Below are positions 1 to 10,347 of a stretch of 47,535 nucleotides of DNA, one piece after another. The stretch's first letter is position 1; every line of letters starts with the position of its first letter. The position numbers and the translations under genes are program-made. The notes below the pieces were generated by a model. That model searched no databases and was not told where the DNA came from. It saw only the letters and a list, made by a program, of their open reading frames with translations. This stretch comes from Candidatus Kuenenia stuttgartensis. Lineage in GTDB: Bacteria > Planctomycetota > Planctomycetia > Pirellulales > UBA1268. The stretch lies in assembly GCA_945891385.1 (NCBI GenBank), contig CAMDDJ010000022.1, forward strand, positions 1-47,535, in the 5' to 3' direction.

Positions 1-60
1 CGATTTGGGCCGCGATTGGGACGGAGGTTGCCGATGTGACGAGCCGGCAATCTGGGAAGG

Positions 61-143
61 GAGGCGAGCGGGTCGGCGAACGCCCGCGGAGCAACTGGGG
101 CGTATCTTCGCCCGCGACGCGACTTTTGCCGCCCCCGAGCCGG
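61..143. repeat. Dispersed palindromic element, copy A
   Basis: About 83 bp. The left arm (63-77) is degenerate relative to copy B, and the right arm gccgcccccgagcc lies at 128-141. An internal segment can fold as gggcg/cgccc around a six-base loop. It is highly similar along its length to copies B and C, which lie elsewhere in the window. Confidence 0.75.
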
Positions 144-260
144 TGCAGCTTGCTGTCCCGTGGACAAAGCCTTCCATGGCCTTTGTCCACTTCGGCGACC
201 GCAGGAAACGCCGAGGGTTTCCTGGGTCGCCAGTCGCCGCTTCCTGCGGCTCACCAGAGG

Positions 261-343
261 GAGGCTCGGGGGTCGGCGAACGCTCACGGAGCAATCGGGG
301 CGTATCCTCGCCCGCGACGCGACTTTCGCCGCCCCCGAGCCGG
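261..343. repeat. Dispersed palindromic element, copy B
   Basis: The left arm ggctcgggggtcggc (263-277) is the reverse complement of the right arm gccgcccccgagcc (328-341), with a one-base bulge. Inside are two smaller hairpins: gctc-acg-gagc, and gggcg/cgccc with loop tatcct. This gives a multi-branch fold similar to REP/BIME-type elements. It lies just beyond the 3' end of flhB. Confidence 0.8.
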
Positions 344-378
344 CATAGCCCGGTTGTGGACAAGGCTCGGGGGTCGGC
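328..378. terminator. Hairpin at the flhB 3' end (arms of two repeat copies)
   Basis: The right arm of copy B (328-341) and a further left arm (364-378) are reverse complements separated by about 22 bases, making a strong GC hairpin that begins at the flhB stop. There is no T-run, so termination is inferred from position and stem strength only. It may work as a bidirectional or mRNA-stabilising structure. Confidence 0.4.
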
Positions 379-1091
379 TACTGACGGCTGCGTTGTTGGT
401 GGAGGAGCCGCACGCGGGGATCGGCCTGCATGTCCTTGGCTTCCTCGGCGAGTTCCTGCGGCGTCATCCGAATCCGACGCTCGAATCGCCGCCGCGCGAG
501 AATCCATTCCGCCGCCGCCACCAGCGCGGCCCCGGCGACGAGCCACACGAGCGCCTGCCAGGCGGCAGTACCGGCCGCGGCGGGCGCGATATCGAGTCCC
601 GCGACGAGCAGTTTCCGCAGCGGGCGGCTCGCAAGGCTGGCGGCAGCAATCAGAACCCCAAGTCCACAGGCTGCGGTCGCGACCGACCCAAGCGAAGCCA
701 GCGAGAGGATCCGGCCGAATCCCCGGATCGGATCGATGCGGCGGAGATCGAAACCCGCCCGGTCCGGTCTCCAGCTGAAGCCGTCGCAGGCGAACCGGAC
801 AAGCAGCCCAGCCGCGGCGGATACGGCCGCCAGCCAGACCGTGGGCCAGACGAGCGGCAGCGGCACGGGCCACGGAATCTCGCCGCCGGTGGCGATCGCA
901 GCAGCCGAGGCGCGGAAGGCATCGGTCGCCGCGGGAAGGGTGGAACGGGCCCAGCCCGGCAGCAGCAATACGGCTACAGCGGCCGCCGCCGCCCAGGCCG
1001 GAAGGGCCGCGGTCGGCGCGAGGCCTTCCCGTCGGGCGGCTTCCCGCCGTCTGGGTGTCGCCGGGATCGTGCGCTCCGATGTGTCGGCCAT
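378..1091 (-). CDS. flhB: FlhB-like export protein lacking the autocleavage domain
   Basis: Inner-membrane export-gate protein of the flagellar type III apparatus, 237 residues. The N-terminus (ERTIPATPRRREAARREGL) is the usual FlhB basic leader. Four hydrophobic segments follow, with the FlhB loop SWRPDRAGFDLRRIDPIRGF between the second and third, and then the linker MTPQELAEEAKDMQADP. FlhB proteins normally run to about 350 residues and continue into a cytoplasmic domain that self-cleaves at NPTH; here a stop comes right after the linker, at the edge of the palindromic repeat cluster. It is last in an operon, 18 bp after fliR. Identity is clear. Whether the short form is functional, a natural variant or a truncation by repeat insertion is open. 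Confidence 0.85.
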   Translation of the reverse strand: MADTSERTIPATPRRREAARREGLAPTAALPAWAAAAAVAVLLLPGWARSTLPAATDAFRASAAAIATGGEIPWPVPLPLVWPTVWLAAVSAAAGLLVRFACDGFSWRPDRAGFDLRRIDPIRGFGRILSLASLGSVATAACGLGVLIAAASLASRPLRKLLVAGLDIAPAAAGTAAWQALVWLVAGAALVAAAEWILARRRFERRIRMTPQELAEEAKDMQADPRVRLLHQQRSRQ

Positions 1092-1109
1092 GCCGTAAGC
1101 CCGCCCTGG

Positions 1110-1907
1110 TTAGGGGCCGTCCTCCAAGAGCCCGCGTTCGAGCAGAGGCCGCACCGCCGCCGCAAAGCCCTCCGTCCAGCCACCGGCACCAGCCACCACG
1201 GCCGCCAGGAGCACGAGCGAGGCGGCGGCCTGGAGCGTGCCCGGCCCCGCGACGAAGTGAACGCTCCGCAAGCAGAGCGCCGTCGCGACATGGAAGGTGA
1301 TGACGGCCGTCACGGCCGGGAGCGCGAGCGCGATGGCCAGCGACAGCGCGGCCGTGGGCAACGACACGACGGCCTCGGCGAACCGCTCACGTCCGAACGC
1401 CGCGGCGACGGCCCCGATCGGCAACCGCTGGACGCTGTCGACGAGACCGGCGACAAGCACGAGATGGCCACCCGCCGCCAGGAATCCCGCCACCGCCAGC
1501 CAACCCGCCAGCCGGGCCGCGCCGCCTTCGCCGGTGGGCTCGTCGCCGCCGAAATCGTCGGCCCAGGCCAAGCCCGACACGCTTCCGAGTATCGCTCCTG
1601 CCCACGACGCGGCAGCAAAGGCAACGGCCACCGCGAGCCCCAGCCCCAGCCCCGCGATCGCTTCGCCGGCCACGAGCAGGAACGGCGTGCCGGTCTCGAT
1701 CGGCTGAGCAGCGGCTCCCGGCAGCGCGGCCGCGGCCAGGGCGAGCGCGGCTGCCGCGGCGATTCTCGGCCCGAGCCTGGGGAAGCTGGCGAGGCCGCCG
1801 GCCGCCACGGCCGCGGCCATCCGCACGAGGACGGCGAGCGCCACCAGCGGATCGATGGCAAGCAGCGGCGCGAGTGAGTGATGCAACACGGCGGGGATGG
1901 CGGGCAT
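1110..1907 (-). CDS. fliR: Flagellar export protein FliR
   Basis: Polytopic inner-membrane protein of 265 residues, the usual FliR length, rich in alanine and leucine. Assignment rests on position (fliP-fliQ-fliR-flhB order), length and the FliR-like pattern in which long hydrophobic helices are separated by short polar turns, including the segment AGEAIAGLGLGLAVAVAF that matches the family's conserved GExxxGxxxG core. In the family it forms the export gate core with FliP and FliQ. The start lies 7 bp after the fliQ stop, consistent with coupled translation. Confidence 0.85.
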   Translation of the reverse strand: MPAIPAVLHHSLAPLLAIDPLVALAVLVRMAAAVAAGGLASFPRLGPRIAAAAALALAAAALPGAAAQPIETGTPFLLVAGEAIAGLGLGLAVAVAFAAASWAGAILGSVSGLAWADDFGGDEPTGEGGAARLAGWLAVAGFLAAGGHLVLVAGLVDSVQRLPIGAVAAAFGRERFAEAVVSLPTAALSLAIALALPAVTAVITFHVATALCLRSVHFVAGPGTLQAAASLVLLAAVVAGAGGWTEGFAAAVRPLLERGLLEDGP

Positions 1908-1914
1908 GGCAGCC

Positions 1915-2169
1915 TCACGGCCCGACGGTGACGAGCCGGAAGAGTTCCGCCAGTCGCTCCACCATCCAGGGCAGTGTCCAGACGACGACGAAGCCCACCG
2001 CCACCAGCCGGGGGATGAATCCGATGATCGGCTCGTGGATGCCAGTAGCCGCCTGAACGAACCCGGCGAGGAGCGCGATGGCGAATCCCGCTACGAGCGC
2101 GGGCACCAACGCGAGGCCACCGGCCAGGATCGCTTCCCGCACGAGTTCGACGAGTTGGACTTCGGTCAT
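1915..2169 (-). CDS. fliQ: Flagellar export protein FliQ
   Basis: Small inner-membrane protein of 84 residues with two hydrophobic hairpin helices. The central stretch (FAIALLAGFVQAATGIHEPI, about residues 29-48) matches the FliQ/SctS signature in which a glutamine-containing helix precedes the loop. Family members surround the FliP/FliR pore. It lies between fliOP (12 bp upstream) and fliR in the same operon. Confidence 0.9.
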   Translation of the reverse strand: MTEVQLVELVREAILAGGLALVPALVAGFAIALLAGFVQAATGIHEPIIGFIPRLVAVGFVVVWTLPWMVERLAELFRLVTVGP

Positions 2170-2181
2170 GGCAGGAGAAGA

Positions 2182-3717
2182 TCAGGCGACGGCGAAGCCG
2201 CCGAGCAGGGTCTTGACGATCAAGGTCCACCCGTCGGCGGCGACGAACACCAAAAGTTTGAGGGGCAGCGAGACGAGCGTGGGAGGAAGCATCACGAGCC
2301 CCGTGGAGATGACCAGCGTCGCAACGAGGATGTCGAGCACCAGGAAGGGAAGCAGCAGGCGGAAGCCGATCGTGAAGGCGGTCTCGAGTTCGCTCACGAG
2401 GAACGCGGGCAGCAGCGACTCGAGCGGCACGTCGTCGTAGCTGGCGACCTGTCGCGATCCGGCCGGATGCCGGGAGAGAAACAGAAGCATCGTGTCGCGG
2501 TTGCCGGCCTGTTCGATCTGCGCCGCCATCCACCGCCGGATCGGCAGGCCACCCTGCTCGAAGGCGTCGCCCGCCGCGAGCCGGCCCTCCTGGTAGGGCT
2601 TCACCCCCGCGTTCCAGGCCTGCGTCCAGACCGGCCACATCACGAGCGCCGAGAGAAAGATCGCCAGCGAGGCAAGGATCTGATTCGACGGCACCTGGGC
2701 CGCGCCGAGCCCCTGCCGCACGAGCGCCAGCACCACCGACATCCGCACGAAACAGGTGGTCATCAGAAGCACGGCCGGCGCGAGCGTGGCCACGCCCAAA
2801 AGCAGCATCGAGGGAAGGACCGCGGCCAGCGGCCGCTCGCCGAGCAGGCCGGCCGGCAGCCAGGATTCGCCGATCGGCAACGCGGCTTCTCGAACCGAAG
2901 CCGCACCGTCGAGGCCATGCGCTGGGTGCGCGGGAGCGGGTTCGGGCGGGACCGGTTCGACCGTTGCGAGGCCGGTGGGCTCGGGTGGCAACGCCGCGAC
3001 CACCGCGGGCGCATTGGCGGCAGCCGCGTCCCCCGCCCGGACCGCAGCGGGAACGATGACCGCGAGGAGCACGGCCCCACGCACGAAGCCCGACCAGGCC
3101 GACGATGCCTGCCGCGGCGCGGCTCGCGCCACGCAGGCGGCCGCGAGTCGCTCCGTCAGGGCCGGGTCGTCGATCTCGGCCAAGGTCTGGCTCCCGGACG
3201 ACGACAGACCGACGAGCAGAGTCCGCGGTCCGAACCGAACCACTCGCACGGCATGGCTCCCGCCGAGGGAAGCCTCGCCGAGCACGTCGAAGACCTCGAC
3301 CGGTAACGTCCGTGCCCGGCGGCCAGACACGAGCCGAAAGGCCACGAGCACCCCAAAGGATCCCAGGATCGCGGCCAGAACGGTCCAATTCGGGCCGGGC
3401 CGTACGGCGGTGGCAGAACTGCCGCCAGCTTCGGCCGGAACGTTCAGGCTCACGGGATCGAGGAGTCCTGGAGTTGGGCGATCGGGAGCCGCGAGACCCG
3501 CGGGCCGCACGGCTGAATCAAGCACGGCATGCGGCCGGACCTCCGCCGCCAACGTTTCCTCGTGGAGGGTTGGAAGCGGAGGCATGGGCAACTCGTCGGC
3601 AGACGCCGCGGGCAGACCCCCGCCGAGCAGTGCGGCGGCCAGGAGTCTGACGACCGGCCCTGCCCGCTGCAGCGATCGGCTCGTTCCGCATGCGGCCACG
3701 CCAGGCAGACTCATCAT
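2182..3717 (-). CDS. fliP: FliO-FliP fusion export protein
   Basis: A single 511-residue frame with no stop joins two export proteins. Residues 110-200 look like FliO: a membrane helix (WTVLAAILGSFGVLVAFRLV) followed by a small beta-rich cytoplasmic domain. Residues 290-511 are FliP, with RMSVVLALVRQGLGAAQVPS, the following NQILASLAIFLSALVMWPV, and the C-terminal LLPFLVLDILVATLV and LPPTLVSLPLKLL motifs. FliP's usual cleavable signal peptide survives inside the fusion (about 211-230, ending AVRAGDA), so processing could release FliP. An in-frame GTG at residue 212 could also give separate FliP, but I see no good ribosome site. The start at 3717 gives an ATGA overlap with fliF; a longer frame starting further upstream is fliF's shadow. 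An N-terminal signal-like segment lies at residues 20-40. Confidence 0.85.
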   Translation of the reverse strand: MMSLPGVAACGTSRSLQRAGPVVRLLAAALLGGGLPAASADELPMPPLPTLHEETLAAEVRPHAVLDSAVRPAGLAAPDRPTPGLLDPVSLNVPAEAGGSSATAVRPGPNWTVLAAILGSFGVLVAFRLVSGRRARTLPVEVFDVLGEASLGGSHAVRVVRFGPRTLLVGLSSSGSQTLAEIDDPALTERLAAACVARAAPRQASSAWSGFVRGAVLLAVIVPAAVRAGDAAAANAPAVVAALPPEPTGLATVEPVPPEPAPAHPAHGLDGAASVREAALPIGESWLPAGLLGERPLAAVLPSMLLLGVATLAPAVLLMTTCFVRMSVVLALVRQGLGAAQVPSNQILASLAIFLSALVMWPVWTQAWNAGVKPYQEGRLAAGDAFEQGGLPIRRWMAAQIEQAGNRDTMLLFLSRHPAGSRQVASYDDVPLESLLPAFLVSELETAFTIGFRLLLPFLVLDILVATLVISTGLVMLPPTLVSLPLKLLVFVAADGWTLIVKTLLGGFAVA

Positions 3718-5192
3718 GCCGCCTCCCGCCGCGCAGGAAGCTGCCCCGCATCGACTGCTCGGTCGTGCTCTCCAACCTCGACGCCGGCGAAGTCCACGGC
3801 AGCTGTCCGCCGCCGCGGCCTCTGGCCGGATCCCGCTGCCTGTGGCCGGAGCACGAGCCACCCGAGCGCTGCCGCTGCGACCGCGATCACGCCCAGCCAG
3901 ACCTCGCGGGGCACCTCGGCCCCCTGGCCGGCGAGGATGGCCTTCCACGCCGCCTCGAGCGAAACCGGTGGACCGGAAGACCCGCGGCCTACGAACAACG
4001 GCTGCTCCGCGGCTGCATCGGCCACGCCGCCCGGGGTGGCCGTACCTGGCAGCCGTTCGGAGTAGCGTGTGACGGTCACGCGTCGGCCGGACGGCAGTCG
4101 GGTCGGAGGCAGCAGCGCGAGCACATGGTCGCGAAGCTGGTCTTCGGTGAGGCCCCCGCCCGGCTCGCCGGCGGCCCGTTCATCCCGCAGAAACGCATCA
4201 GGTACGGCGAGCGACACGAGGATCGTGGCCGGTGCGTCGGGATCGGCCGCCGTCGATTCGATCGGGGTAGGGTTGGACTCGGTATCAGGCTGGTTCGCCC
4301 CGACCTCGGCCGGCGTGTTGGCGCCGGCGACCTGCTGTGCCGCCTGCACCGACGGCAGACGCGGCCTGTCAGTCGGCGGCATGGCGAACGTGACCGTCAC
4401 ATCGACGACGGCACCGCGAATGAACGACACCGCCTGGCGAACCTTGGTCTGCAGGTGTCGCTCGTGGGCGATCCGCCGCGCGAGTTCCGGATCGGCGGAG
4501 GCGGCGGTGGGATCGCTGGCAAGCGGCCCGGCGAAGACCTGGCCGCTGCGAAGATCGGTGACGGCCACCTGCTCGGCCTCCAGTCCGGCGATCGAGGCTG
4601 CCACCAGCACCCGGATCGCCTGCACCCGAGCCGGCTCGAGTTCGACGTCGGCCTGGGTGCGGATGTTGACGCTGGCGGTGCGGGCCGGTGCGGCAGACAG
4701 GCTGCCGCCGGACCGCTCATCGACGTCGTAGAGCACGGCAGCCCGTTCGATGCCGGGCATCGAGCAGATCACGTGGGCCAGTTCTTCCTGGACGGCCACC
4801 CGCAGCATTTCCTCCTGCACGGCGCGGCTCTGCCACGGGCTGTTTTTCTCAAGGGCCCGGCGGAGGCTGCTACCAAATTCACGGGGCAAGGCCTCGGCAT
4901 CCACGAGCGCCCGCATGTAGGCACTCTGCCGCTGCCGCGGCACCCAGACTCGGCCGGCCTCGGTGCGATGGTCGGTGAGTTGACCGCGGTCGAAGGCCGC
5001 CTCGACGATCGCCATCTCCGAGGATGGCAGGATCGTGCCCGGCAGCAGTTCCACCTCCTCGCTGATCGGCCGATCGCGGAGCAGCCAGGCGGCCCAGGCC
5101 AGCGAGGCCGCCACCAGCCCGATGCCGACGACCTGAGCGGGGGTCACCCGCCGAGCGGAGGCCGGGGCCAGGGAATCGCGGCGTTCGAGCAT
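3714..5192 (-). CDS. fliF: Divergent FliF (MS-ring) protein
   Basis: 492 residues with the FliF layout: membrane helix near residues 20-38, a periplasmic ring-building (YscJ/FliF-like) region, a low-complexity linker, a further domain, a second helix near 431-448 and a cytoplasmic tail. Family-like stretches are KNSPWQSRAVQEEMLRVAVQ and ELAHVICSMPGIERAAVLYD, which correspond to the FliF ring-building motif preceding ESLDGVxxARV. Two helices and this length favour FliF over the shorter lipoprotein SctJ of injectisomes. The conserved FliG-binding tail is not recognisable by eye. First of the coupled fliF-fliOP-fliQ-fliR-flhB set; it overlaps fliOP by ATGA. Confidence 0.75.
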   Translation of the reverse strand: MLERRDSLAPASARRVTPAQVVGIGLVAASLAWAAWLLRDRPISEEVELLPGTILPSSEMAIVEAAFDRGQLTDHRTEAGRVWVPRQRQSAYMRALVDAEALPREFGSSLRRALEKNSPWQSRAVQEEMLRVAVQEELAHVICSMPGIERAAVLYDVDERSGGSLSAAPARTASVNIRTQADVELEPARVQAIRVLVAASIAGLEAEQVAVTDLRSGQVFAGPLASDPTAASADPELARRIAHERHLQTKVRQAVSFIRGAVVDVTVTFAMPPTDRPRLPSVQAAQQVAGANTPAEVGANQPDTESNPTPIESTAADPDAPATILVSLAVPDAFLRDERAAGEPGGGLTEDQLRDHVLALLPPTRLPSGRRVTVTRYSERLPGTATPGGVADAAAEQPLFVGRGSSGPPVSLEAAWKAILAGQGAEVPREVWLGVIAVAAAALGWLVLRPQAAGSGQRPRRRTAAVDFAGVEVGEHDRAVDAGQLPARREAA

Positions 5193-5252
5193 GGGTTATT
5201 GGTCTCCGGCCATTCAATGGCGTCGATGGCGACAGGTCCGCGAGGTGCTGGT

Positions 5253-5777
5253 CTAGGCAGCCATTCCCCGCGCGCGGCGCTGCGGAATCCGCAGCGTCAC
5301 GGCGAGTCCGCCCTCGGGGCAGGCAGCCAAAGCCACCTGGCCGCCGCAACGTTCGGCGAATGCCCGTGCCTTGGTGAGCGCTAGCGCCATCGCGGGGAAC
5401 TCGTCTGCGGACTCCGTGGCGGAATCGGCCACCTCGATCTCGATCGCGGTGCCGGTGTCGACGCTCGTCACGACGACTTCCGAGAAACGCCGACGGTCCG
5501 ACGCCGCCCCGCGGGCGAGGGCGGCGGATTGGCAGGCCGCCCGAAGCAACGGCAGGAGCACGGCCCGCAGCGAGTCGGCGTCGAAGGCCGTCGCATGCCC
5601 CTCGGCAATGTCGATCTCAACCGGAACGCTCGGCAACGACCGGGTGCGACGCTCGGCGGCGGCCTCTGCGACAAGGTCCTCGATCAGTCGACGCAGCCCG
5701 GTCTGTTCGCCACTCCCGCGGAGGGGCAGGAGGCGGGGTTCGTCGTCGGTCTGAGAGAAGTCGGGGGCATCGTTCAT
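5253..5777 (-). CDS. Degenerate histidine-kinase-like ATPase domain protein
   Basis: 174 soluble residues resembling a stand-alone HATPase_c domain. LRAVLLPLLRAACQSAA matches the N-box region, EIEVADSATE the G1 region, and FAERCGGQVALAACPEGGLA the G2/C-terminal strand that usually reads as GGxIxxxSxxGxGxxxxxxLP. The N-box asparagine and the DxGxG glycines that contact ATP are absent, so kinase or ATP binding is doubtful. Phosphoacceptor and membrane parts are missing. It is preceded by AGGA five bases before the ATG. It lies 60 bp upstream of fliF on the same strand and might regulate the export operon; that role is inferred from position only. Confidence 0.55.
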   Translation of the reverse strand: MNDAPDFSQTDDEPRLLPLRGSGEQTGLRRLIEDLVAEAAAERRTRSLPSVPVEIDIAEGHATAFDADSLRAVLLPLLRAACQSAALARGAASDRRRFSEVVVTSVDTGTAIEIEVADSATESADEFPAMALALTKARAFAERCGGQVALAACPEGGLAVTLRIPQRRARGMAA

Positions 5778-5837
5778 GGGAATCCTTTCCCTTCGCAGGT
5801 GCCGAGCGCCAAGTCGAAGCGGCCGATCGGCGACGGT

Positions 5838-6512
5838 TCAGACCGCCCGATGTGGCTGGAGGTTGGCTGGTGTGCCGCAGATCTCGTCCATGAGCCAGCG
5901 ATTCACGTCGGCCAGCGTGCCCCGAGAGAGCATTCCGCCCCGCTGGTAGATCCGCATCGCCAGGGTGGCGCCGGCAGCGTGGAACAGGCGGAGCGTACGG
6001 TCGGTTGTGGCGGCGTCGGCCTGCACGGAGTCGGCCCGGCAGCAGAGCAGCATCGGCATCCGGCGGATGGCGTCGAGCCGACCGAAGACAGGCTCACCGA
6101 GCGGGAAGTTGCCCCCCAACGACACGGCCCCCGCGAAAGTATCGGGATGACGGCAGGCCTCCCGAAACGCCGCAGTGCCTCCCGCCGCATGGCCCACCAG
6201 CCAAATCCGCCGCGCATGCACGCTGAGCCGATCCCGCACCCGGTCGATCGCCCGCCACATGGCTGTCTCACCGGCAGCCGGCTGAACCGCAATGTAGTTT
6301 CGCAGGCTGACGCGGGTCATCGCCCGGCCGAGGTCGAACCGGCTCGCGGCGCCGGGGAGCCAGACGAGCAGCGGGTAGTCGTAGCCTGGCTCGTAGCCCT
6401 GGGGCACGAAGACCCGCGAGTCTCCGGTCCAATCGGCCAGGAATCGCCCGGTTGCTTCGATAACCGGGGGCCGACTGCGGCGAACGCTCTGGACGGAAGG
6501 CGTGCGACCCAT
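5838..6512 (-). CDS. Alpha/beta-hydrolase-fold protein without serine nucleophile
   Basis: 224 residues similar to dienelactone hydrolase/PHB-depolymerase-like esterases: DSRVFVPQGYEPGYDYPLLVWL is the first strand, IWLVGHAAGGTAAF the nucleophile elbow and FAGAVSLGGNFP the following strand. The elbow reads G-H-A-A-G-G where the family has G-H-S-x-G-G, so the catalytic serine is alanine and hydrolysis by the usual mechanism is not expected. A longer frame begins at 6647, but AGGAG eight bases before the ATG at 6512 decides the start. No signal peptide is evident. It may be a non-catalytic binding protein; function unknown. Confidence 0.7.
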   Translation of the reverse strand: MGRTPSVQSVRRSRPPVIEATGRFLADWTGDSRVFVPQGYEPGYDYPLLVWLPGAASRFDLGRAMTRVSLRNYIAVQPAAGETAMWRAIDRVRDRLSVHARRIWLVGHAAGGTAAFREACRHPDTFAGAVSLGGNFPLGEPVFGRLDAIRRMPMLLCCRADSVQADAATTDRTLRLFHAAGATLAMRIYQRGGMLSRGTLADVNRWLMDEICGTPANLQPHRAV

Positions 6513-6561
6513 GGGGGAAACTCCTGGCTTCGCTCTCTCCGGCAGTTCGCCGGGACGCGGG

Positions 6562-6590
6562 TTTGTAACGGAACCCCCCGCGGCGGACAA
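6562..6590 (-). promoter_or_regulatory. Candidate sigma-70 promoter for the hydrolase gene
   Basis: On the minus strand, TTGTCC (6585-6590) is followed after 17 bases by TACAAA (6562-6567), each matching four of six consensus bases. It lies about 50 bp upstream of the chosen start at 6512. This is prediction from pattern only. Confidence 0.35.
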
Positions 6591-6724
6591 CGCCAGCGGG
6601 GTCGGCGAATGCCGCCGTTGGCAAACCGGGAAAGACACGCAAAACACGGGCTCCAGGGGCCCTGAAAAACCATCGGGCAGGGGCTCTGCGGCAGCGGAAG
6701 CCGGGTGCTGTCACATTCGGCGCC

Positions 6725-6807
6725 GAGGCTCGGGGGTCGGCAAACGCTCGCGGAGCATCGGGGCGTATCCTCGCCCGCGACACGACTTTTGCCGCCCCGC
6801 GAGCCGG
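6725..6807. repeat. Dispersed palindromic element, copy C
   Basis: Same element as at 261-343: left arm ggctcgggggtcggc at 6727-6741, internal gctcgcggagc and gggcgtatcctcgccc hairpins, and right arm gccgccccgcgagcc at 6791-6805. It begins 12 bp beyond the mdh stop codon, repeating the 3'-end placement seen at flhB. Confidence 0.8.
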
Positions 6808-6818
6808 CGATCCACCAC

Positions 6819-9191
<2,373 letters not shown>

Positions 9192-9195
<4 letters not shown>

Positions 9196-10154
9196 CGGAT
9201 GTCTCCGGCGGAAGGCTCGGCAGCCTGCGCGGCAACCTGCCGCCAGGCTGCGGCAATCGGTTCGGGCTCGAAGCCCTCGAGCGCGGCCTCGAGAGCGGGG
9301 GCATCCGCCGGCCGGTTCCGGCGGCGACCTCGCCCTCTGCCCAAGAATCCGAACCCCAGCGCGGCCACCATGCCTGTCAGAGTACCAGCGGCGAGCAGCC
9401 CCAGCGACCAATCCCCGGGGTTGGCCGCCACGGGCGACGCTGGCGGCCGGATCGCTGTAGAAGCCAGGATCAGCGGCGCCACCCGCACGCCGTCGCCCGC
9501 ACGGTACGCCGCGGTTTTGAGGAAGTAACCGTCGATGATCACCGACTCCCGGATCGAGAGCCCCGTGGGCATGCCGACGGGAAGGTCGAGCAGGTGCACG
9601 ATCACGGGGGCCGCCGGCCCGACAGCCGGCTCGAGCCAGCCCTGCCAATAGCAGCCGCCCTCCCGGGTTTCGGCCGGGGCATCGAGTTGTTCGAGCCGTC
9701 GCAGCGTACCCCGCATCCGCACCGGCCGCCCCCGATAGCTCCTTGGCATGGCCAGCAGTTCACCAAGTGAAACCTCCGGGGCCGGCGGCCGGGCGGAATC
9801 ACCGGCCTCCGCCCGGAGCGTGGCACGGACCTCGTTCCAGGCTGCATGATCCGCGGCGCGGAAGAAGGCGACGTCGCGAACTCGGCCGAGCGACTCGGCC
9901 GACGCGGCGAGCGAACCGTCCGAGGGAGGCGATGTCACACCCTCCGACGGAGCGATCACCACGGTGCCGGCCGCGGGCCGCTCATCGGCGAAGAACTCGA
10001 TGCGGGTATCGATCGGCCGCTCGCCGGCGGCTGGCGGAGGGCCGTCGGAACGCGTGAGCCATTCCAGCGCGAGGATCACGAGGATCGCCGGGGGCATGAA
10101 CCGCCAGAAGAGCCGGCGGTACTCGGTGCCAGCGAGGAAGTTCCTGGATGTCAT
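9192..10154 (-). CDS. Unknown membrane protein sharing a GMPTG motif domain
   Basis: 320 residues: one membrane helix near 17-33, an extracytoplasmic part, a second helix near 250-272 and a cytoplasmic tail. The middle reads like an OB-fold-type strand pattern (YRGRPVRMRGTLRRLEQL, then YWQGWLEP, IVHLLDLPVGMPTG, ESVIIDGYFLKTAAY). The last part is shared with the downstream gene. The start at 10154 is supported by GGAGG nine bases upstream; the 135 residues that would precede it in the longer frame have shadow composition. No family name can be given. Position next to oxidase genes suggests envelope or respiratory assembly, as inference only. Confidence 0.65.
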
Positions 10155-10281
10155 TAGGAGCGGCCTCCGTGACGGAGCAGCACGGCGACAACAGCGACAA
10201 TCGCCGGCGCACGTCCGGCGAGATGGTACGGACACCTCCGGCCTGTCGGCACGGACACACACAAGCGAAGCCGCGACGGGT

Positions 10282-10347
10282 GCCGCCCCCGAGCCGATGA
10301 TGCACGGAGCATCGGGAGGCGAGCGGGGCGGCGGATGCTCACGGAGC
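10282..10347. repeat. Palindromic element arms, copy D
   Basis: The right-arm sequence gccgcccccgagcc (10282-10295) is followed by a small hairpin (atgc-acgga-gcat) and then the left-arm form ggcgagcggggcggc (10318-10332) and gctcacggagc. Arm order is the reverse of copies A-C and matches the 328-378 arrangement. It overlaps the last codons of the small CxxC protein gene and sits at its 3' end. Confidence 0.65.

Larger units (their letters stand above)
1..377. other. Gene-free repeat-rich stretch downstream of flhB
   Basis: No convincing coding sequence is seen. The open frames here have arginine/proline/serine-rich shadow composition and no recognisable domain. The stretch holds two copies of an approximately 83-bp palindromic element (61-143 and 261-343) and an extra left arm at 363-378 that runs into the flhB stop codon. 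Between the copies is a unique segment with two short inverted matches, for example tggacaaagcc/ggcctttgtcca around 161-189. Confidence 0.7.
6513..6818. other. Intergenic region between mdh and the hydrolase gene
   Basis: About 306 bp without a credible gene. It contains the candidate promoter of the hydrolase gene near 6562-6590 and repeat copy C (6725-6807) directly after the mdh stop. Confidence 0.6.

Noticed and set aside
1-378. CRISPR array
   Set aside because: Only two full repeats of about 83 bp, palindromic with internal hairpins and not regularly spaced; no cas genes.
36-1877. Long plus-strand open frame over flhB and fliR
   Set aside because: Arg/Gly/Pro-rich without domains; it is the high-GC antisense shadow of real minus-strand genes.
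1310-3388. 692-codon minus-strand open frame
   Set aside because: Out of frame with fliR, fliQ and fliOP, which have clear family motifs; shadow composition.
3714-5192. Injectisome SctJ rather than FliF
   Set aside because: Two membrane helices, 492 residues and no lipoprotein signal fit FliF better, with FliO in the same operon.
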